Source: Deltaproteobacteria bacterium (GTDB taxonomy: Bacteria > Bdellovibrionota_C > UBA2361 > SZUA-149 > JADLFC01). From it: a stretch of 51,978 nucleotides of DNA. The notes under the pieces are model-generated. The model did not search any database and had not been told where the DNA came from. It was given only the letters and a program-made list of their open reading frames with translations. The stretch covers positions 1 through 51,978 of the forward strand of contig JADLFC010000011.1 in the NCBI GenBank assembly GCA_020845775.1. Direction: 5' to 3'. The position numbers and the translations under genes are program-made. Shown piece after piece: positions 36,889 through 46,284 of the stretch. Numbering within the stretch: the first letter of the stretch is position 1; the number at the start of each line of letters is the position of its first letter.

Positions 36889-38742
36889 ATGATTTCTAAA
36901 GATCTACTATCCCGAATGCCACGCCGCACTGGTGTCTATCTCATGAAGGACAAGGCTGGCAAAGTCGTTTATGTCGGCAAGGCTAATAATCTACAGGCCC
37001 GGGTTCGTAGTTACTTTAACGAATCCGATGCGCGTTACAGCGTGCGCTTTATAGTGGAAGCGGTGTGTTCGATTGAGACCATCGTAACAGAAGACGAGCG
37101 CCAGGCACTTATACTGGAAGGCGATTTAATAAGAAAGTTCAAGCCACGATATAATGTGCGACTTAAGGACGATAGGGCTCCGCTTTTGGTTAGGATTGAC
37201 GAGCATGGCGAGTGGCCGCGCATAGAGCTCGTCCGCAGTCATGTGGAGGACGGGGCGCGCTATATCGGGCCTTTTGCCTTTAGTTACGAATTGCGGGCGA
37301 TGTTGGAAACAATTCAAAGCACTCTTTTGCTTAGAACGTGTAGCGATAAGGTATTGCATAATCGAATTCGCCCGTGCTTGGATTATCAGATCAAGCGCTG
37401 CTGTGGGCCGTGTTGCATAGATGTAGATAGAAAACTTTATGAATCGTATGTGCAGGCTGCTATCTCTATCCTTGAGGGTAAGAACACTGATGTAATTGAG
37501 CAGATGGAGCGCGAGATGCAAAGAGCTAGCGATGAGATGCGGTACGAGGATGCGGCCTCACTTCGCGATCGCATTGGCGCGTTAACAAAGGCCGGACGAG
37601 AAGGCGTTTCCACTGTGACAGTTGCCGGCGGTTCCAAGGATTGCCTTGGTTTATACAGAGAGGGGAACAGGGCCGAGTTTACGGTTCTCAAGGTACGAAA
37701 TGGAAGGCTATTTGAGGCACAGACGTTTGGTCTTGACGGCGTGGAGGTAAGCGATAGAGAGTTGTTGTCAGCGCTGTTGATGCAGTACTACGACGTATGC
37801 CGGGATATACCGGAGGAGATATTAGTTGGTTGTGAGATGGAGGATCGACAGATTAGAGAGGAGTTACTAAGCGAGAGGATTGGGCGAAGAGTAAAAATAG
37901 TTTTGCCGCTTAAGGGCGCGAAGGCTAGAGTCCTCGCGTTAGCGCAGGAAAATAGCTATCAAAATTTCAGGGCGCGTTGTGGTGTCGGTGTCTCCTGGGA
38001 AAGCGCGCTGCGCGGTATTCAGCGGGCCTTTGGGCTTTCCGAGATGCCTAGGATTATAGATTGCGTGGATATTTCTCACTTCCAAGGGGGTGCAACAGTT
38101 GGTTCTGTTGTGTCATTCTGTGATGGCAGTCCCCATAAGGAGAGGTATAGGCATTTTCATGTTCACTGCGTTAAGGGCAAGCCAGATGACTTCGCGTCCA
38201 TAACTGAGGTCTTGAGGCGATATTTGTCGGCCTGTCTTGAGCAAGATGCCTTGCCAGATTTAATGATTGTCGATGGCGGAAGGGGGCAACTGTCGCAGGC
38301 GTTAAAAGTTAAAAAGGAGCTAGCCTTAGAAACTTTGCCCGTGGTGGGCTTGGCAAAACGACGAAAAATGCGGGCGAGCTACGGCAGTGAGGCGGATTTT
38401 CGCTACAGACCGGAGCGAATTTATTTAGAGAATGAGGTAGCGGCTCGAGTGTTAGAGCCATCAAGTTCATCTCTTCGTTTACTTGAACGCATTCGAGATG
38501 AGGCACACCGCTTTGGCATTTCATTTCATCGAAGCGTACGTGGAAAACGCCTTTTTGTCTCCCGTTTGGACAAGATTCATGGCGTGGGGCCTAGGAGAAG
38601 GAAAGAGCTGCTTCGCGAGTTTGGTGATGTGCAAAGTATTGCAAGCAGTAAACCTGAGGAGTTGGTATCGAGGTGCAAGATGCCAATGCGGCTTGCACGG
38701 CGAATTATAGATTCACTTTCTACTAAGAGCGTTGAGGAGTAG
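36889..38742 (+). CDS. uvrC: UvrABC system protein C
   Basis: UvrC makes both incisions in nucleotide-excision repair. The 617-residue product has the GIY-YIG domain with GVYLMKDKAGKVVYVGKA (about 15-32), a UVR-type helical segment, the RNase-H-like domain with CVDISHFQGG, and a C-terminal HhH pair (KIHGVGPRRRKELL). The start follows the ligA stop with no gap, so ligA-uvrC are coupled. A conserved Cys cluster around CLDYQIKRCCGPC is present as in homologues. Confidence 0.96.
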   Translation: MISKDLLSRMPRRTGVYLMKDKAGKVVYVGKANNLQARVRSYFNESDARYSVRFIVEAVCSIETIVTEDERQALILEGDLIRKFKPRYNVRLKDDRAPLLVRIDEHGEWPRIELVRSHVEDGARYIGPFAFSYELRAMLETIQSTLLLRTCSDKVLHNRIRPCLDYQIKRCCGPCCIDVDRKLYESYVQAAISILEGKNTDVIEQMEREMQRASDEMRYEDAASLRDRIGALTKAGREGVSTVTVAGGSKDCLGLYREGNRAEFTVLKVRNGRLFEAQTFGLDGVEVSDRELLSALLMQYYDVCRDIPEEILVGCEMEDRQIREELLSERIGRRVKIVLPLKGAKARVLALAQENSYQNFRARCGVGVSWESALRGIQRAFGLSEMPRIIDCVDISHFQGGATVGSVVSFCDGSPHKERYRHFHVHCVKGKPDDFASITEVLRRYLSACLEQDALPDLMIVDGGRGQLSQALKVKKELALETLPVVGLAKRRKMRASYGSEADFRYRPERIYLENEVAARVLEPSSSSLRLLERIRDEAHRFGISFHRSVRGKRLFVSRLDKIHGVGPRRRKELLREFGDVQSIASSKPEELVSRCKMPMRLARRIIDSLSTKSVEE

Positions 38743-38746
38743 CGAT

Positions 38747-40765
38747 ATGCATAAAGCCTCTAAGCGAGATATGCATAAGGAGGATTGTTGCGGATGGCAG
38801 GTGGATGTTGCTTGGGAAAAAATGTATAGGGCGCTACTTCTTGCGCGGTATTTTGAGGAGGAGATGCTGTTGCTGCTAAGGAAAGGGCAGTTATCTAAAT
38901 GGTTTTCAGGGATTGGACAAGAGGCGATATCGGTTGGGAGCACTTTGGCGATGGACGAGGAGGAGTACATCCTGCCGCTTCATCGCAATGTCGGTGTGTT
39001 TACTACTCGTGGTGTGCCAATAGTGCAAATGCTCAATCAGATTCGCGGCATGGCTGGTGGTTTTACAAAGGGCCGAGATCGCTCGTTTCATTTTACAAGC
39101 GTTCAGCACAGGATCGTCGGGATGATTTCTCACCTGGGTGCGCAATTACCTGTCGCCGATGGCCTAGCGCTTGCTAGCGTTTTACGGGAGGACAAAAAGG
39201 CGGTTCTCGTATTCTGCGGAGATGGTTCAACGAGTCAGGGCGATTTCCACGAGGCGCTTAATGTGGCTGCGGTTTGGGATTTGCCGGTAATATTTTTAGT
39301 CGAAAACAACGGCTATGCCCTGTCTACGCCGACTAAAGAGCAGTATCGTTGCAAATCGCTCGTAGAGCGCGCCGTTGGCTACGGAATGCAGGGGGTGCAG
39401 ATCGATGGGAATGATTGTCTCGCGGTCTATATCGCTATGAGACGGCTACTTGTAGAGATTCGCCGCCGTCCGCGGCCTGTAATGGTCGAGTGTATAACCT
39501 TCAGGATGCGCGGGCACGAAGAGGCGTCCGGGGTGAAGTATGTGCCGTCGGAGCTAATAGATGATTGGGTCAAGAAGGACCCAATCGTCGTGTTCGAAGG
39601 CGAGTTGCGGCGCCTAAAAGTGTGTAGTCCCGAGGAGCTCGTAGTTATTAGAGATGATGTAAGGCAGGAGGTAAAACAGGGGGTTGAGAGTGCGGGGAAT
39701 GCGGCGTCCATAGTGGTCGATTCTGAACGAGAGCTTGAGGATGTATATGCTGCCGGGAAGAAGGATCGCCATGAATTGGAGACAACATCGCCATCACGGT
39801 TAGTGGCAATGCGCTTTTGTGACAGCATAACTGATGCGCTAGGTTGTGCCATGCGAAAATTTCCGGAACTCGTCATCATGGGGCAAGACATTGCCGAGTA
39901 CGGCGGGGTATTTAAAATTACTGAAGGCTTGTTAGAGGAGTTTGGCGCAAAGAGAGTGAGAAACACTCCGCTCTGCGAGTCAGCCATAATTGGCGCGTCG
40001 CTAGGACTTTCATTAGGCGGCTTTAAGTCGGTAGTAGAGATGCAGTTTGCTGACTTTGTAAGTTGTGGATTTAATCAGATAGTCAATAATCTGGCAAAAT
40101 GCCATTACAGAACAGGCGCGGTCGCCGATGTTGTTATTCGAATGCCAACTGGGGCTGGAACACGGGCTGGGCCGTTTCATTCGCAATCGACTGAGGCTTG
40201 GTTCTTTAATACGCCGGGGTTAAAGATCGTTTATCCATCTACGCCGTTTGATGCCAAGGGATTATTGTTAGCCGCGATTGAGGATCCAAACCCAATTATG
40301 TTTTTCGAGCATAAGCTTTTGTATCGTACGCTAAAGGAAGACATTCCGGAAGATTATTATAGTGTAGAAATCGGCAGAGCGAGGATTGTTCAGGAGGGGG
40401 AAGATGTGGCGATTATTACTTATGGTCAAGGCGTACATTGGGCAAGAAAGCTTGCCGATAGCGATGGCAAGCACTCGATCTATATTTTAGATTTGCGTAG
40501 TCTCAAGCCACTTGACTATGAGGCAATAGAGCGAGCGGTCAAGGCTACGGGTCGGGTCTTAATATTGCATGAAGCGTCGTTGATGGGCGGCATTGGAGCT
40601 GAGATTGCGGCTTACATTTCTGAGCATTTATTTTCTTACTTGGATGCACCGGTCGTTCGCTGTGCTAGCCTCGATACTCCGGTTCCTTTTGCAGCGGCGT
40701 TGGAGGATGATTTTTTGGCAGTCTCGCGGTTGATGGCAGCATTTAAGAAGGTTCTTCTTTACTAG
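38747..40765 (+). CDS. Fused E1 alpha/beta of a 2-oxoacid dehydrogenase complex
   Basis: The 672-residue protein (ATG 38747, GAGGAG upstream) joins the thiamine-diphosphate-binding alpha subunit and the transketolase-like beta subunit of an E1 enzyme in one chain. The alpha half (about 1-345) has FSGIGQEAISVG, the TPP motif GDGSTSQGDFHEA (158-170), ENNGYALSTP and MRGHEEASG. The beta half (from about 350) has IMGQDIAEYGGVF, LCESAIIGASLGL and MQFADFV. The substrate is most likely branched-chain 2-oxoacids or pyruvate; nothing in this window fixes it. No E2 or E3 gene is nearby. Fused E1 proteins are known in several phyla. Confidence 0.87.
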   Translation: MHKASKRDMHKEDCCGWQVDVAWEKMYRALLLARYFEEEMLLLLRKGQLSKWFSGIGQEAISVGSTLAMDEEEYILPLHRNVGVFTTRGVPIVQMLNQIRGMAGGFTKGRDRSFHFTSVQHRIVGMISHLGAQLPVADGLALASVLREDKKAVLVFCGDGSTSQGDFHEALNVAAVWDLPVIFLVENNGYALSTPTKEQYRCKSLVERAVGYGMQGVQIDGNDCLAVYIAMRRLLVEIRRRPRPVMVECITFRMRGHEEASGVKYVPSELIDDWVKKDPIVVFEGELRRLKVCSPEELVVIRDDVRQEVKQGVESAGNAASIVVDSERELEDVYAAGKKDRHELETTSPSRLVAMRFCDSITDALGCAMRKFPELVIMGQDIAEYGGVFKITEGLLEEFGAKRVRNTPLCESAIIGASLGLSLGGFKSVVEMQFADFVSCGFNQIVNNLAKCHYRTGAVADVVIRMPTGAGTRAGPFHSQSTEAWFFNTPGLKIVYPSTPFDAKGLLLAAIEDPNPIMFFEHKLLYRTLKEDIPEDYYSVEIGRARIVQEGEDVAIITYGQGVHWARKLADSDGKHSIYILDLRSLKPLDYEAIERAVKATGRVLILHEASLMGGIGAEIAAYISEHLFSYLDAPVVRCASLDTPVPFAAALEDDFLAVSRLMAAFKKVLLY

Positions 40766-40856
40766 ACGACGCATAGTATCTGGGCTATGCCAGTAATTTG
40801 TGTGGTGATTTCAGGTACTTAAATTTTGTCTTCAAATTATTGTTTTATTGCTGTAT

Positions 40857-40910
40857 ATATACCGTTTCCAAAAAGTAAGTTAAATATTTTACTTTTTGGA
40901 AACGGTATAT
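40857..40910. repeat. Palindromic element family I, copy 2 (22-bp perfect stem)
   Basis: Arms 40857-40878 and 40889-40910 are exact inverted copies, 22 bp, around a 10-base loop containing GTTAAAT. The core CCGTTTCCAAAAAGTAAG matches copy 1 (11675-11718) at 37 of 44 positions over both arms and the loop. It lies about 160 bases upstream of the 959-residue gene. No T-run after the stem suggests it is not an ordinary terminator. Confidence 0.8.
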
Positions 40911-40943
40911 GTTGTTTATTGGCAAGTGCTTACGCACTTCCTG

Positions 40944-40984
40944 TTTATACCATTTACAAAAATTCTTTTTGCAAATGGTATAAA
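40944..40984. repeat. Palindromic element family II, copy 2
   Basis: Arms 40944-40962 and 40966-40984 pair over 19 bp with one mismatch and a 3-base loop (TTC). The right arm resembles the repeat at 2266-2290 (TTTTTGCAAATGG in both). It begins five bases after the small hairpin at 40924-40939. Confidence 0.7.
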
Positions 40985-41069
40985 TGGCTCTGGAGTCGGA
41001 TATTGAGTTGTTAGGGTATGATAGTCGGCTCCTATATCTAAGTAGTGTTTTAGTGGGTAGTATCGAGCA

Positions 41070-43949
41070 GTGAAAAAGCAGTTTTCTTGTAGTAAGTCTT
41101 TTCTTCGGCATGGTGACGTTGTTTGTGGAGAATGTGGTGTTAGTTCGCTGATGTTTGCCATGGTAAGTCTTGGTGCCATGGGTTTCTTGGCGTTGTATTT
41201 CAATTTAGCTTCTTATATTTCGGCGCAATCTACCGTGGATGCCGCGGCGAATGCCGTCATGCGCTGTCTGATACCAACTGATGCGGATTGTGTTGAGTAT
41301 TTGGAAACTCCTCAAGAGAAACCGCTTTTTGATTGGTATGGGTATGCCGTTGGCGATGGCGGCGAGACTGAAACAGAGGTTTGGCTTTCTGAGATGGATT
41401 ATTCTGCCTCCATGAATCAACGAACCTGGAGCGCGCAGTATGCTAGCTACCAGTCCCACTGGCAGCAGCGGCAGGTGGCGTACGATACTTACATTGTGCC
41501 CGAAAAAGAATTTAGGCCGGTTTATAGCCGCTATGTTACCAAGACTGGCGATGATAATAAGGTGCGTTTTAAAAAGCGAGACGTTCACTACAGGCCTTCT
41601 CATTCTTTCTTAAGGCATTTTCCTGGCTTTGAAACTAATGAATCTGCTCATTGGTCTTCCTGGCTTACGGGCGAGCCGTTGTATAGCTCATTGGATGAGC
41701 CAATTAATGAAATCAGCCTTTCTCCGGGAGAGGTGAGAGAGATTCAGCATGTTATTCAAATTCCTCTGCTTCCAGAAATTGCCCCAAACATTTCTTGTAT
41801 CGACAACAATGGGAGCGACTGCGATGTTGCGGCCTTGGCAGGTGGAGATGGTGACAGCAAGACATGGCAGCATACGGCGTATTTGGCTTTAAAAGTATTT
41901 GCGCAGATAAAGGCAAAAAATGGCACGGCATCGGCTAAGTGGGGACGAGACGATGAGGATGCCTTTTCCAGGGCTGGTTTATGGGTAGATGTATATGACG
42001 GTAATGGAAACAAGCTAAGGACTGAATGTTTGGGCGGAAGGGTTTATTCACAGGCTGTCGACGGGGACGAATGGCAAGGCTATAACTTGTGGACGAGAGG
42101 TCCCGCGGGAGCGCATGGAGGAAATAGCGATGGAGTTTGTCCAGGCGGCGATACTTCGCACGATAACATTGCAGTGCCGCGCGGTGGAAAGGCCATAGTT
42201 AGGGCTTATTTAAAGGCCCATGAGTCTTACTCGCCGCTGTTAGCGCGGGTTAATTTCGCCTGGTTTTTTGACAATTATCTTCCTGTCGAGAAGACGGAAT
42301 TTGTTGAGGCGGATTGCGAGGAAGTGTACCTGCCGGGGGAACTCGAGTCGGAATGTATTGAGGCGGCGCAGTGTGGTTTAAGTGCGGTTTGGGAAACTGT
42401 CGATAGCTGCGTTACTAGGCGTTTAGATGGAGAGGGGGTGATTACTACGGCGGTTTGCGAAAGGGGGGCAGATAGTATCGAGATTGCGGAGGTAAAGCCT
42501 CTTGTTTCGTACCGTGCAGCAGTTTGCGAAGATGCCTGGCATATTGATCCCAGTAATAAGGTTGTAACTTCGCCAGAGGAGTTTGTCGCGGTAGCCAAGG
42601 ATTTAAATCGCGCGAAGCTAATAGCGGGTGTTGATGTAAAGGTGTGTGGTTGGGAAGAAACGAGAAAAGAACTTGAGGTAGGTTCGATTCCGGATAATTG
42701 CAGCGCTTCGGCGCCTCAGGCTAGAATTCATGCCTGTCAGGACGCCCCGATGGGTGAGGTGGGCGAGGTCGACGAATGCAGAGGTATTTCTGAGCTTAGA
42801 GCGAAGTGGCAGAGAGTTGCGAGAGACTTAAATATTAAACAAAGCAGGCTTCCAAGGGAGGCGGTATCGTTTCCCGAGAATGAGATTGAGTTTGACTGGA
42901 GCGATATTACAAACGATCGCTGGGAGGATAGCTGGACTATTCCGATGTATAATGGTCGCCCAATCGAGGGAGAGGCATTGCGAGTAGTTAGTGACAATGA
43001 GCTTAGAGACGAGCAGCATTGGGTTAGACAGTTTGAGCGCAAAATATTGCCCAAGTGGGAGGAGCCAAATTCTAGGGATTTTATAGCGGCTGTAAAGGCA
43101 GAGGGTGGAAAGAAGGGTGGTTCTTGGGAGGAGTATTTGCGAAATTTCGATGAAAATATTCGAGTAGTTGATAAGGGAGTAACTAAAGCTAGTATCTCGT
43201 CGGTTTATCCTTTTATAGAGCCAGTTTACGAGATCTATTGGGGAAGTGTGCTTCAACCACCAGTATATGATTTCAATCGCGATGGCATCGCAGATGCCGA
43301 ATGTCATGATGAGCATAGGAAGTATTCTGGGCTTGACGAGATGTTAAGGGAGTTTGCAGCTAAACAATTTGCCGAGGCTAATGAGAAGAACGAGGGAGGA
43401 GAATTTGTGTATGCGTTTGAGGGGGAAGGCTTACAGAGCAAGATGAAATTTTTGGGGGCGTTTAGAGGGCAGCCAAAATTAGAGCTTGGCAGTTGTGCGC
43501 CTACTCGAACAAACAAGAGGACGACTCCTCGGGATGGCGATAAGATGGTTTATCTCGGTCGCAGTGCTGAGCGACCGATTGCCTGTGATGACGGAACGTT
43601 CTTTTATTGCTCTTCTGTTAGCAACGAGACGAACGTTCAGTTGGGTGAAACTATTATGACTACGGATTACAAGGCGGCCATTGAGAGGGGGGCTAGAGAA
43701 ATTCGAGCTGTGTTTCCGCAGGCGCATTTCGCCGAAAAATGCTTGGAGTCCGATGGGAGATGTTTTAGTATAAGAATCGACGACGAGGATTCTTATCACA
43801 CAAAGGTGCTTTTGAGTTACAATGTGCCGTTAAGCTTTCCACTGGATAAGTTGCTAAACTCTAAGACGATATCGGTTTACTCACTGAAGGAGGAGATCCG
43901 CCAGCTAGAGACAGTTAACAACCTGGTTCAAGGTGGAATTGTGCGCTAA
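41070..43949 (+). CDS. Very large TadE/TadG-like single-pass secreted protein
   Basis: The GTG-started product has 959 residues. A short Cys-containing cytoplasmic tail (Cys7, Cys19, Cys22) is followed by GVSSLMFAMVSLGAMGFLA (residues 23-41) and then ASYISAQSTVDAAANAVMR (47-65). This order, one membrane helix followed by a VDAAANA helix, is the TadE/TadG pseudopilin-like start. The remaining 890 residues are extracytoplasmic and have about two dozen further Cys residues, a calcium-loop-like DFNRDGIADAE (about 731-741), several Trp-rich segments and no low-complexity regions. No tad or flp pilus gene is nearby. The protein therefore looks like an orphan TadG-type surface or envelope protein of unknown function. 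Its stop overlaps the terC stop by four bases on the opposite strand. The start codon GTG has only a weak Shine-Dalgarno. Confidence 0.75.
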   Translation: MKKQFSCSKSFLRHGDVVCGECGVSSLMFAMVSLGAMGFLALYFNLASYISAQSTVDAAANAVMRCLIPTDADCVEYLETPQEKPLFDWYGYAVGDGGETETEVWLSEMDYSASMNQRTWSAQYASYQSHWQQRQVAYDTYIVPEKEFRPVYSRYVTKTGDDNKVRFKKRDVHYRPSHSFLRHFPGFETNESAHWSSWLTGEPLYSSLDEPINEISLSPGEVREIQHVIQIPLLPEIAPNISCIDNNGSDCDVAALAGGDGDSKTWQHTAYLALKVFAQIKAKNGTASAKWGRDDEDAFSRAGLWVDVYDGNGNKLRTECLGGRVYSQAVDGDEWQGYNLWTRGPAGAHGGNSDGVCPGGDTSHDNIAVPRGGKAIVRAYLKAHESYSPLLARVNFAWFFDNYLPVEKTEFVEADCEEVYLPGELESECIEAAQCGLSAVWETVDSCVTRRLDGEGVITTAVCERGADSIEIAEVKPLVSYRAAVCEDAWHIDPSNKVVTSPEEFVAVAKDLNRAKLIAGVDVKVCGWEETRKELEVGSIPDNCSASAPQARIHACQDAPMGEVGEVDECRGISELRAKWQRVARDLNIKQSRLPREAVSFPENEIEFDWSDITNDRWEDSWTIPMYNGRPIEGEALRVVSDNELRDEQHWVRQFERKILPKWEEPNSRDFIAAVKAEGGKKGGSWEEYLRNFDENIRVVDKGVTKASISSVYPFIEPVYEIYWGSVLQPPVYDFNRDGIADAECHDEHRKYSGLDEMLREFAAKQFAEANEKNEGGEFVYAFEGEGLQSKMKFLGAFRGQPKLELGSCAPTRTNKRTTPRDGDKMVYLGRSAERPIACDDGTFFYCSSVSNETNVQLGETIMTTDYKAAIERGAREIRAVFPQAHFAEKCLESDGRCFSIRIDDEDSYHTKVLLSYNVPLSFPLDKLLNSKTISVYSLKEEIRQLETVNNLVQGGIVR

Positions 43950-44656
43950 ACTTCGCGCCGTTTTCGGTTGTAGTCGTAGCGGAGCTGGACTAATTCCACG
44001 GCAAGTGCAAAGGCCATTGGCAAATAGAGATAAGGTTTGGGGATTTCGTGGTGAAATGCCTCCATGCAAAGAGTCACGCCAATACAGAGAAGAAATGCTA
44101 GCGCGAGGATTTTTAGTGTGGGGTTGCTTAGGACAAAATTTGCAATAGGTTTTGCAAATATCAATACCAGTGCAAAAGAAACCACTACGGCCCCAACAAT
44201 CACTAGCATATTTTCCGAAAGTCCCACGGCGGTCACTACAGAATCGAGCGAAAACACTGCGTCCAAGGCGACAATTTGCGTAACTGCTGACGAGAAGGTA
44301 AGTGCAATCTTTTCGGAATTAGCAGGATCGCTCGATAACTCCACCACGTGGTGCATTTCCTTTGCCGCTTTGTAAAGAAGAAACAAGCCTCCTGCTAGCA
44401 AAACCAAATCGTGCACGGAGAGAGAAGCAAGTATGGGCGAACTCATCTTTTGCAGCCAAGTAACGCCAAAAAGCATAGAAACGCGCAATAGTAGAGCTAG
44501 GCCTAAGCCCGAAATCCTAGCGATGCTTTGTTCCTGTCTTGGGAGACGACCGGTTATAATAGAAATTACCAGAATGTTATCAATTCCCAGGACTAGTTCA
44601 AGGCCCACCAAAAGGGCAAAAGTTCCTAGTAAATTTGGGTCAAATAAATTTTCCAT
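43946..44656 (-). CDS. TerC-family membrane protein
   Basis: From ATG 44656 the product has 236 residues. The TerC signatures are GLELVLGIDNILVI with Asp26, and SLDSVVTAVGLS with the second acidic helix. About seven membrane helices are expected. TerC proteins are associated with metal (manganese) efflux and tellurium resistance and can metallate exported enzymes. The frame is open a further 33 codons upstream, but MENLFDPNLL is the usual family start. The gene is convergent with the TadG-like gene (stop codons overlap by four bases). Confidence 0.88.
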   Translation of the reverse strand: MENLFDPNLLGTFALLVGLELVLGIDNILVISIITGRLPRQEQSIARISGLGLALLLRVSMLFGVTWLQKMSSPILASLSVHDLVLLAGGLFLLYKAAKEMHHVVELSSDPANSEKIALTFSSAVTQIVALDAVFSLDSVVTAVGLSENMLVIVGAVVVSFALVLIFAKPIANFVLSNPTLKILALAFLLCIGVTLCMEAFHHEIPKPYLYLPMAFALAVELVQLRYDYNRKRREV

Positions 44657-44861
44657 CAACGGGCTACTAGCAAAGTGCCACCTACAGCGCAAGTGATAAC
44701 GACCGATATAGTTGTTGATTTGAAGTTCTGTTTTGTGCTGCTGATACCACTCCAAAACTAGCGTTAATGCTCTGCGTGGAAACTTACCATTTACAATGCC
44801 AGACTCAACACAGAACGAAACTCTGAACCATCCAATCCACCCAACTTCAAGCTAAAAACTA

Positions 44862-44948
44862 CGGAGGGGGGGGGATTCGAACCCCCGGTGCGGGTTAACG
44901 CACACTTGATTTCGAATCAAGCACCTTCAACCACTCGGACACCCCTCC
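44862..44948 (-). tRNA. tRNA-Ser(CGA)
   Basis: The minus strand folds with acceptor GGAGGGG/CCCCTCC and discriminator G, anticodon stem CTTGA/TCAAG with loop TTCGAAA (anticodon CGA), a long variable arm and a T-arm GGGGGTTCGAATCCCCC. The 87-base length with a long variable arm fits tRNA-Ser. The CCA end is not encoded. Confidence 0.95.
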
Positions 44949-45028
44949 AAAAAAAAGAAACGTTGAAGCAATCGACTGGAAAACGGTATACTATTTTGCG
45001 CTAAAACATGCAAAGGTTCTGTGTCGGG

Positions 45029-45940
45029 TTACCATGGACGAGATGCTTTTAATTCTTCCAAAATATTGAGGTAAGAGGCATAGCGACTTTCGGCAATTTG
45101 CTTTTCCCTAAGGGCATTTAGCACCCCGCATTGAGGTTCTACTGTATGCGAGCAGTCTGCGTATTGGCAGTCCCGCTCGAAAGACGAAAATTCCAAGAAC
45201 GCATTGCGGACTTCTAAGGCACTTAAGTGCGAAACTCCAAAATTTTGCAGGCCTGGTAAATCGACGAGGATTAGCGGCATGGCAGCAGATTTTCGTGGCA
45301 TTATATAGCCGTAGGCCTGCGTCGTAGTTTGTTTGCCTTGGCCCGACTTCTCGCTTACAGTTCGAGTTTTTGCATCTGCCGTTGGAACCAGGCGATTTAG
45401 CATGGTGCTCTTACCGACACCAGAAATTCCCACCAACCCGACTATCTCTAGTTCGGGATTTTCTAGGCGCATTCTTAACTCATCGACGCCCAAATTACTC
45501 TTGGCGCTTAAAAAGCTTATTTCGTATCCCAATTCTTGGTAGATTTTGGCAATGTTTTGTACGCGAGCGAGCTCATCTGTTAAATCGCTCTTGTTTACAG
45601 CAATGGTTTGTGCAATGCCCTCATTTGTCGATGCTACTAATACTCGGTCTATAAAAACAGCATTTGGCGCAGGTTCCGGTGCGGAGACAATTATTAACAA
45701 GTCAAGATTAGCTATGAGCTGCTTCTGCTTTCCCAAATACGAGCGCGATAGGCAATTTTTCCTTTCGCGAATCTCAGTGACTACTTTATCTCTGCCTTCT
45801 TGACTAACTAATACTTTGTCGCCGACACAGGTATCTAACTTGCTGTTAAGAGCGCGACCCAGGCAAATATCGCCATTCTTAGTAACAAGCTCAACATAAC
45901 GACGCGTGCGAGAAATGACGAGACATTCTTCCTGCTGCAT
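45029..45940 (-). CDS. rsgA: Ribosome small-subunit biogenesis GTPase RsgA
   Basis: RsgA is a circularly permuted GTPase that checks the decoding site of the maturing 30S subunit. The 303-residue product has an N-terminal OB domain. Its G motifs occur in permuted order: NKSD at 116-119 (G4), GISGVGKS at 171-178 (G1) and DLPG at 227-230 (G3). The C-terminal zinc site is Cys258, Cys263, His265, Cys271 (CxxxxCxHxxxxxC). The small membrane protein gene lies 10 bases upstream of its start codon on the same strand, so the two may share a transcript. Confidence 0.95.
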   Translation of the reverse strand: MQQEECLVISRTRRYVELVTKNGDICLGRALNSKLDTCVGDKVLVSQEGRDKVVTEIRERKNCLSRSYLGKQKQLIANLDLLIIVSAPEPAPNAVFIDRVLVASTNEGIAQTIAVNKSDLTDELARVQNIAKIYQELGYEISFLSAKSNLGVDELRMRLENPELEIVGLVGISGVGKSTMLNRLVPTADAKTRTVSEKSGQGKQTTTQAYGYIMPRKSAAMPLILVDLPGLQNFGVSHLSALEVRNAFLEFSSFERDCQYADCSHTVEPQCGVLNALREKQIAESRYASYLNILEELKASRPW

Positions 45941-45950
45941 TGGTGCTTAG

Positions 45951-46190
45951 CTACTGCTCAAAAGTATCGAACAAGCTGTAGCTCGGCTTTTTCTCGATTT
46001 TTCTAAGCCTCAATCCTAGAATGATTAAGCTAAAACCAGAAAAAATAATTACCGTAGCCAGCATAGCAACGAGCAACTCGGGAACGGCAATAATTAAGAC
46101 GCCAAGAAAGACCAAAAAAAGTCCTATGCTAAATGGAATACGCCACGCCGAATTAGAAACGCCAAATCTAAAAGCCTGAAAATTAAACAT
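45951..46190 (-). CDS. Small two-helix membrane protein
   Basis: From ATG 46190 the product has 79 residues; ATG 46217 would add nine. Two membrane helices are obvious (about residues 17-35 and 38-58), followed by a basic turn LRLRKIEKK and a polar tail. No family name was assigned with confidence. An inverted repeat ATAGGCA/TGCCTAT at 46216-46222 and 46238-46244 lies just upstream. Confidence 0.6.
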   Translation of the reverse strand: MFNFQAFRFGVSNSAWRIPFSIGLFLVFLGVLIIAVPELLVAMLATVIIFSGFSLIILGLRLRKIEKKPSYSLFDTFEQ

Positions 46191-46284
46191 GTTCACCGAT
46201 TCTAAGTGCTGGCGCATAGGCAGGCGCGAAAAACTCTTGCCTATAATGGCGTGTACGCCTACACGGCCAGTATTGCTATATGCG

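Larger units (their letters stand above)
40766..41069. promoter_or_regulatory. Intergenic region with three consecutive hairpins
   Basis: These 304 bases carry three inverted repeats in series (40857-40910, 40924-40939 and 40944-40984; the two longer ones are listed separately). AAGTGC/GCACTT (40924-40929, 40934-40939) forms a small 6-bp stem with a TTAC loop between them. No clear promoter boxes were found before the GTG start at 41070. Confidence 0.5.
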
